Origin: Verrucomicrobiales bacterium
Lineage (GTDB): Bacteria; Verrucomicrobiota; Verrucomicrobiia; Limisphaerales; CAIMTB01
NCBI GenBank assembly: GCA_016795425.1
Contig: JAEUHG010000174.1
Coordinates: forward strand, 1 to 64,000
Length of the DNA: 64,000 nucleotides
Reading direction: 5' to 3'
How positions within the stretch are numbered: the stretch's first letter is position 1; every line of letters starts with the position of its first letter. Position numbers and translations under genes: made by a program. Positions 60,626-64,000 of this stretch are shown here, piece by piece. Under the pieces are notes generated by a model, which saw only the letters and a program-made list of their open reading frames with translations, was not told where the DNA came from and made no database searches.

Positions 60626-61510
60626 TCACGGATGGTGAATGGGAGACAGCAGGTTGGTTCCCCAGAAGGTAAGAATCACGAAGGCATAACAGCACAACGT
60701 CGCCCAAGCCACCCGCCGAGGTCCTTGTCCAAATCGAAGTCGAGCCACGATCAACCCGAAGTAGACCGCCCAAACGAACACCGACCAGGCGATTTTCGGA
60801 TCCGGACGCACCAAGACCCCATAGCGCTCCCGCATCAGACCGAGACTCAGAATCAGACCCGCCGTCAAAAGGAGCAATCCTCCCGCCAACGCCTTCAATA
60901 GTACGGCCTGGAGACGCTCCGAATGCGGGAAGTTCGCTGCCAGCACCCGGGCCGCGGCCGATTCCCCGGCGTGCTCCACCACCAGGAACATGGCGGCCGC
61001 CAACGATGCCAGTCCAAAACTGGCATACGCGATGAGGATCAGGGTCACATGAAGACTCAGGGCCGTTGCCTCCAGATCAAAGACAGGCCCCGGCTTATCC
61101 AACTGAGGCTGAAGCGCGAAAACACCCACGGCGAAGAAGGCAGGCGCCAGCAAAACACCCGCCCCCCGGAATCGACGCCATAACCCTGCCACCGCATGCG
61201 CCAAACCAATCACCGTGGTCACGAACATCACGGCCTCGAACAAATTGGTGACCGGGCACCGGCTGAGTGAGAATCCCCGCGTGACCAACGCCAAGACCTG
61301 CAGGAGCCACCCCGCCGTCAGCCAGCCGTAATTCACCCACTCGCCCCGCCCCAGTCCCCGCCGCCAAAGAAATATTCCATGCACCGTCGCCACCGCGTAG
61401 CACGCGATCGCCAAGGCATAGAATTGACGGGTCCCTAGCAGGTCCACGCCGAAAACTCTACGCGGTCCAGCCGAGGTCTCAATCGGGAACCCCGACGATT
61501 CTTGCGGCAA
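60626..61510 (-). CDS. Cytochrome c assembly protein of the CcsA/HemX-like type
   Basis: This membrane protein of 294 residues has about eight helices. Family features include RGFSLSRCPVTNLFEAVMFVTTVIGLAHAVAGL and the C-terminal FWGTNLLSPIHHP, where conserved His residues coordinate heme in CcsA proteins. The tryptophan-rich WWD loop of true cytochrome c synthases is not seen; the corresponding region reads LMRERYGVLVRPDPKIAWSVFVWAVYFGL, which resembles HemX/YpjD-like members. It could act in heme handling rather than as the synthase. The start is a TTG at 61510 with GAGGA close upstream; a GTG at 61447 is an alternative. It lies 6 bases after the prepilin-like gene at 61517 on the same strand. 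Confidence 0.8.
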   Translation of the reverse strand: MPQESSGFPIETSAGPRRVFGVDLLGTRQFYALAIACYAVATVHGIFLWRRGLGRGEWVNYGWLTAGWLLQVLALVTRGFSLSRCPVTNLFEAVMFVTTVIGLAHAVAGLWRRFRGAGVLLAPAFFAVGVFALQPQLDKPGPVFDLEATALSLHVTLILIAYASFGLASLAAAMFLVVEHAGESAAARVLAANFPHSERLQAVLLKALAGGLLLLTAGLILSLGLMRERYGVLVRPDPKIAWSVFVWAVYFGLIVARLRFGQGPRRVAWATLCCYAFVILTFWGTNLLSPIHHP

Positions 61511-61516
61511 GGTTCC

Positions 61517-62335
61517 TCAATAGGGCGGTTGGGCAGGGATCTGATAGTCCCGATGCCAGGAGAGTTCCCACATTTTTCGCGGCCGCACGCCCTCGGCATG
61601 ACCGTCCTGGAATACGAAATTGATGGTCGTCTTCACTTTCGCGCCGGGCTGGAGTGTGGTGGTACTCTTGGCATCCGCGGAAGACCCGTGTCGCGCGGTC
61701 AAAAAACGGCCCATACCGCCGTCGTTCCAACCGTAATAACCATTCCACGAAGGCTTCTGATCCGCCTTCGGCCAGGCATCCACCCAGATCGAATCGCCGA
61801 GCACCGGCGTCAGGGAACTCTGCACCACGTCGCTCTCGGCTTTATACGCCAGCTTCTCATCCGCCCAACCCGATGGCCAACCGCCGGCGTACAGCCAGGA
61901 ATTGAAAGCGTACCCGCCGTGATAACCACTGACCCCGTTGGTCAGCCAAACCCACGCTTCATCCATGGTCCCCAATTCGGCGAAACGTCCGGGTCCCGTT
62001 CCTTTGGCCGATTTCCTCGGCCCTTTGGTGGTGTGCTCTCGAGACACCGGGCAAAGCCGTACCTTATGCGCCCCCGCATGGTGTTCGACGTAAGCGCGCA
62101 TCCAAAGGTCCTGGTATTGCGCATAGGGCACCGTCTTGCCGAAGTCGTTGACGTAGACGAAATGCGCCACCCCCATCTGCTTGAGGTTGTTGATGCAGCC
62201 GATACTCTGGGCGCGCGCTTTGGCGCTCGCCAGGGCCGGCAGCAGCATACTGGCAAGAATGGCGATGATGGCGATGACCACCAACAATTCGATCAGCGTG
62301 AAGGCGTCCGGACGCCGTGAAGTCCTCGATGACAT
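61517..62335 (-). CDS. Prepilin-like protein (H-X9-DG family, divergent C-terminus)
   Basis: This 272-residue protein has the prepilin N-terminus PDAFTLIELLVVIAIIAILASMLLPALASAKARAQSIGCINNLKQMG, again with Ala at the cleavage site and Glu at +5. The C-terminal half contains NFVFQDGHAEGVRPRKMWELSW, the DG part of the H-X9-DG signature; the upstream His is displaced by an insertion (LTARHGSSADAKSTTTLQPG). The mature domain has many Trp and Tyr residues. Start choice is secure: GGAGG lies seven bases before the ATG at 62335. It is divergent from an HDOD gene 140 bases away and followed by the CcsA/HemX-like gene 6 bases later. Confidence 0.9.
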   Translation of the reverse strand: MSSRTSRRPDAFTLIELLVVIAIIAILASMLLPALASAKARAQSIGCINNLKQMGVAHFVYVNDFGKTVPYAQYQDLWMRAYVEHHAGAHKVRLCPVSREHTTKGPRKSAKGTGPGRFAELGTMDEAWVWLTNGVSGYHGGYAFNSWLYAGGWPSGWADEKLAYKAESDVVQSSLTPVLGDSIWVDAWPKADQKPSWNGYYGWNDGGMGRFLTARHGSSADAKSTTTLQPGAKVKTTINFVFQDGHAEGVRPRKMWELSWHRDYQIPAQPPY

Positions 62336-62475
62336 ATCTTCCCCTCCTTTAGTGGGGAGAAGCTGCAACCCGCAAGAGGTTTTTCCCGAAGATCCCGTCG
62401 CCTTCTAGTCGCGGAAACTTCATCGCCACCCGCGTCCCCCCCTGTCATGCTCGTCCCAGCGATCCACTGCCACCC

Positions 62476-63342
62476 ATGAACCGCCGAACCCCAAGCGATT
62501 ATAGAAATGCGGTCCGCAAGGTCCGACGGCTCTATTCGACCCCCGAGGTGCTCGCCAAAGCGCTCAAACTGGTTCAACGCCCCGAGGTCGACCTCGACGA
62601 CGTTGGCAGCATTGTGCGCAACGACTCCGCCCTCGTCGCCGACCTCATTCGTCTCAGCAACAGCGCACTCTTCAGCCGCGGCGGCGGTTGCGTGGATCTC
62701 CAACTCGCTCTCCAGCGCCTGGGCCTGCGCCAAGTGGTGCGTGCGATCGAGTTGAGCATGAGCAAAAATGTCTTCGGCAAGGGCCTCGTCCATTACGGCA
62801 TCGATTCGACGCAATACTGGCGGACTTCCATGCTGGCCGCCCTCCTCATGGAGCGCCTTGCCTTCATCCACGGCGTGGATGCGCCGGAAGCCTACACCAT
62901 CGGAATCCTCCACGCTCTGGGCCGCGTGCTCATTGATGAGGTGCTTGAGGAAAACAGCAATCGTGACAAGTGGGATCGCAAGGTGACCATTGAGGCCTGG
63001 GAAGTTGCCCAGGTCGGATTCACCCATGCCGAAGCGGGCGCGCTGCTCCTGCGGGAGTGGGGATTCCCAGCCGGCATCGTGGCTCCGATCGAGCATCAAC
63101 TCGGTGCCCCCAGCGCCGTCGCAGCCCAAACCACCGCTGGCATGATCCGATTCGCCCGCATTCTCATTCAAGCCGACCCAGTCGTCGGAAATGGTGCCAA
63201 TGGCGAACCGGTCGCGTTTCCACCCGATCTGCTCGGCTGGGCAGGATTCGCCTCCGAAACGGAAGCCATGGAACTCCTGGCGGACGTGCAGAAACAACTC
63301 GTGGCCATCGCCGAAAGCCTGGGTATCGCCCACGGCGCCTGA
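62476..63342 (+). CDS. HDOD domain protein
   Basis: This third HDOD protein of the window (288 residues) shows VRRLYSTPEVLAKALKLVQRPEVDLDDVGSIVRNDSALVADLIRLSNSALFSRGGGCVDLQLALQRLGLRQVVRAIELSMSKN and AYTIGILHALGRVLIDEVL, with HA in place of the catalytic HD. It is clearly related to, but more distant from, the tandem pair at 41576-43347. No extra domain is present, so it probably acts through protein contacts in regulation of motility or development. It is next to a prepilin-like gene, repeating the arrangement seen at 42496-44325. rnpB follows 12 bases later on the other strand. Confidence 0.92.
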   Translation: MNRRTPSDYRNAVRKVRRLYSTPEVLAKALKLVQRPEVDLDDVGSIVRNDSALVADLIRLSNSALFSRGGGCVDLQLALQRLGLRQVVRAIELSMSKNVFGKGLVHYGIDSTQYWRTSMLAALLMERLAFIHGVDAPEAYTIGILHALGRVLIDEVLEENSNRDKWDRKVTIEAWEVAQVGFTHAEAGALLLREWGFPAGIVAPIEHQLGAPSAVAAQTTAGMIRFARILIQADPVVGNGANGEPVAFPPDLLGWAGFASETEAMELLADVQKQLVAIAESLGIAHGA

Positions 63343-63354
63343 GGGGATGCCGGT

Positions 63355-63764
63355 GGTTCTGGAAGGGCTGTAAGCCGAATTCTGTCTTCCCGACCCGCGT
63401 ACGGGCCGGGGAGAGGACCATTTCTCTGAGCAGCCATACCCGGGACCCGTCCCGACAAGCGGGACTCAGGCGGGACACCCGAAAGGTCCCCTATTTGGCC
63501 TTGCTCCCGATGGGGTTTTCCGTGCCGCTCCGCTTACGCTCGGCGCGGTGGGCTCTTACCCCACCTTTTCACCCTTACCACCCAACCCTCGCAGGTTGAG
63601 TTCGGCGGTATATTCTCTGTGGCACTTTCCGTCGGCAGGCTTCGCAGCCTGGCCTCCCGCGCGTATCCCCGGTCCGACCGGGGTTGCGTGGCATCGCTCC
63701 CTGTGGAGTTCGGACTTTCCTCCCCGGATGAGCACCCGAGGCGATCCCCCGCCCTTCCAGAACC
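63355..63764 (-). ncRNA. rnpB: RNase P RNA, bacterial class A
   Basis: This is the catalytic RNA that trims tRNA 5' ends, read on the minus strand and about 410 nucleotides long. The conserved 5' block GAGGAAAGTCCGAACTCC is present on the minus strand around 63705-63722. The P7-P11 region reads ACAGAGAATATACCGCC, and the 3' block GACAGAATTCGGCTTACAG lies near 63369-63387. The termini pair perfectly: GGTTCTGGAAGGGC at the 5' end with GCCCTTCCAGAACC at the 3' end form helix P1, which sets the boundaries. The gene lies between an HDOD gene and a DUF1080 gene. Identity is very secure; exact ends are within a few bases. Confidence 0.95.
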
Positions 63765-63811
63765 GGGCGAAACCTACGCCCGCGGGTTTCCAACCGGCAA
63801 GCCGTACCTCT

Positions 63812-64000
63812 CTAGAGCGCCTTCAGGCGAACATTCCGGAACGCCACCGCCCCGTGATCGCCCTGCAGGAGGATGGGACCGGGCTGATCCAGATTGTTGT
63901 CCAACTGCCCGCCGGTCCCGCGCGTCACCGCAACCTCGTCGTGCACCTTGACCCCGTTGAGCACCACCGTGATGCGATCCCCTCGGATCGTCGCCTCCAC
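63812..64000 (-). CDS. DUF1080 (3-keto-disaccharide hydrolase-type) protein, C-terminal end only
   Basis: The C-terminal 62 residues of a DUF1080 protein enter from the right edge. They read ATIRGDRITVVLNGVKVHDEV, then NNLDQPGPILLQGDHGAVAFRNVRLKAL, with the family signature GPILLQGDHGAVAFRNVRL at the very end. DUF1080 is a concanavalin-like beta-sandwich found in secreted proteins of Verrucomicrobiota and Planctomycetota; some members act on 3-keto-glycosides made by Gfo/Idh-type oxidoreductases. The N-terminal part, including any signal peptide, is outside the window, so the start is unknown. It is upstream of rnpB on the same strand. Confidence 0.85.
   Translation of the reverse strand: MEATIRGDRITVVLNGVKVHDEVAVTRGTGGQLDNNLDQPGPILLQGDHGAVAFRNVRLKAL

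Noticed and set aside
63355..63764. A 14-base inverted repeat at 63355-63368 and 63751-63764, considered as mobile-element ends.
   Set aside because: The repeats are the two strands of helix P1 of RNase P RNA, and the sequence between them is a complete rnpB.

Overview
The window looks like a chromosome segment from a GC-rich, free-living member of the Verrucomicrobiota, probably close to the Pedosphaera/Limisphaerales group. The inference rests on gene families rather than on a phylogenetic marker. There are two prepilin-like proteins with an H-X9-DG C-terminal signature, two secreted (Tat-signal) Gfo/Idh/MocA oxidoreductases, a DUF1080 domain, an FG-GAP/VCBS secreted protein, an ADOP-type orphan ABC permease, three HDOD proteins and abundant secreted sugar-active proteins. 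No phage, insertion sequence, CRISPR array or tRNA was found. The only RNA gene recognised is a class A RNase P RNA at the right end.

Layout, left to right. 1-4939 (minus): a tripartite RND efflux operon (adaptor, pump, then the outer-membrane channel running off the left edge). 5034-7110 (minus): a tight run of an unknown protein, a stand-alone CBM48 protein, the fluoride channel CrcB and a DUF190 protein. 7244-12061: a tiny membrane protein, speA coupled to an unknown membrane protein, a Nif3-family protein and a methyltransferase. 12304-21331: a nitrogen-scavenging locus, described below. 21592-22285: a Phd/VapC-type toxin-antitoxin pair with an inverted repeat at its start. 22471-31577: a PIG-L deacetylase, the two-subunit 2-oxoacid:ferredoxin oxidoreductase KorAB, two Gfo/Idh/MocA proteins, an M14 peptidase and the murein recycling ligase Mpl. 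31733-37158: three secreted proteins with no clear assignment, the last a Tat-exported TIM-barrel-like candidate hydrolase. 37176-39877 (minus): an AlkD-like HEAT-repeat protein, MazG and ProB. 39961-44325: a free-standing N-terminal half of the carbamoyl-phosphate synthase large subunit, tandem HDOD proteins and a prepilin-like protein. 44672-51216: a hybrid histidine kinase and, on the other strand, an SSS transporter plus GH2-type glycosidase pair. 51628-59208: an ADOP permease and a polysaccharide cluster (two glycosyltransferases, an O-antigen-ligase-like protein and a methyltransferase). 59242-64000: an FG-GAP protein, a HemX/CcsA-like protein behind a prepilin-like gene, a third HDOD gene, rnpB and a truncated DUF1080 gene.

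The most coherent system is at 12304-21331. A LysR regulator diverges from a rightward gene set: a signal-less NrtA/NasS-type binding protein, a complete UrtABCDE-type ABC transporter, a formamidase (FmdA) and an FmdB zinc-ribbon protein. A near-consensus sigma-54 promoter lies just ahead of it. No urease is present, so the likely task is uptake of short-chain amides (or urea) and release of ammonia from formamide under nitrogen limitation. Other points worth attention are the clean split of CarB, the repeated HDOD/prepilin neighbourhood, and the unassigned secreted cluster at 31733-37158.
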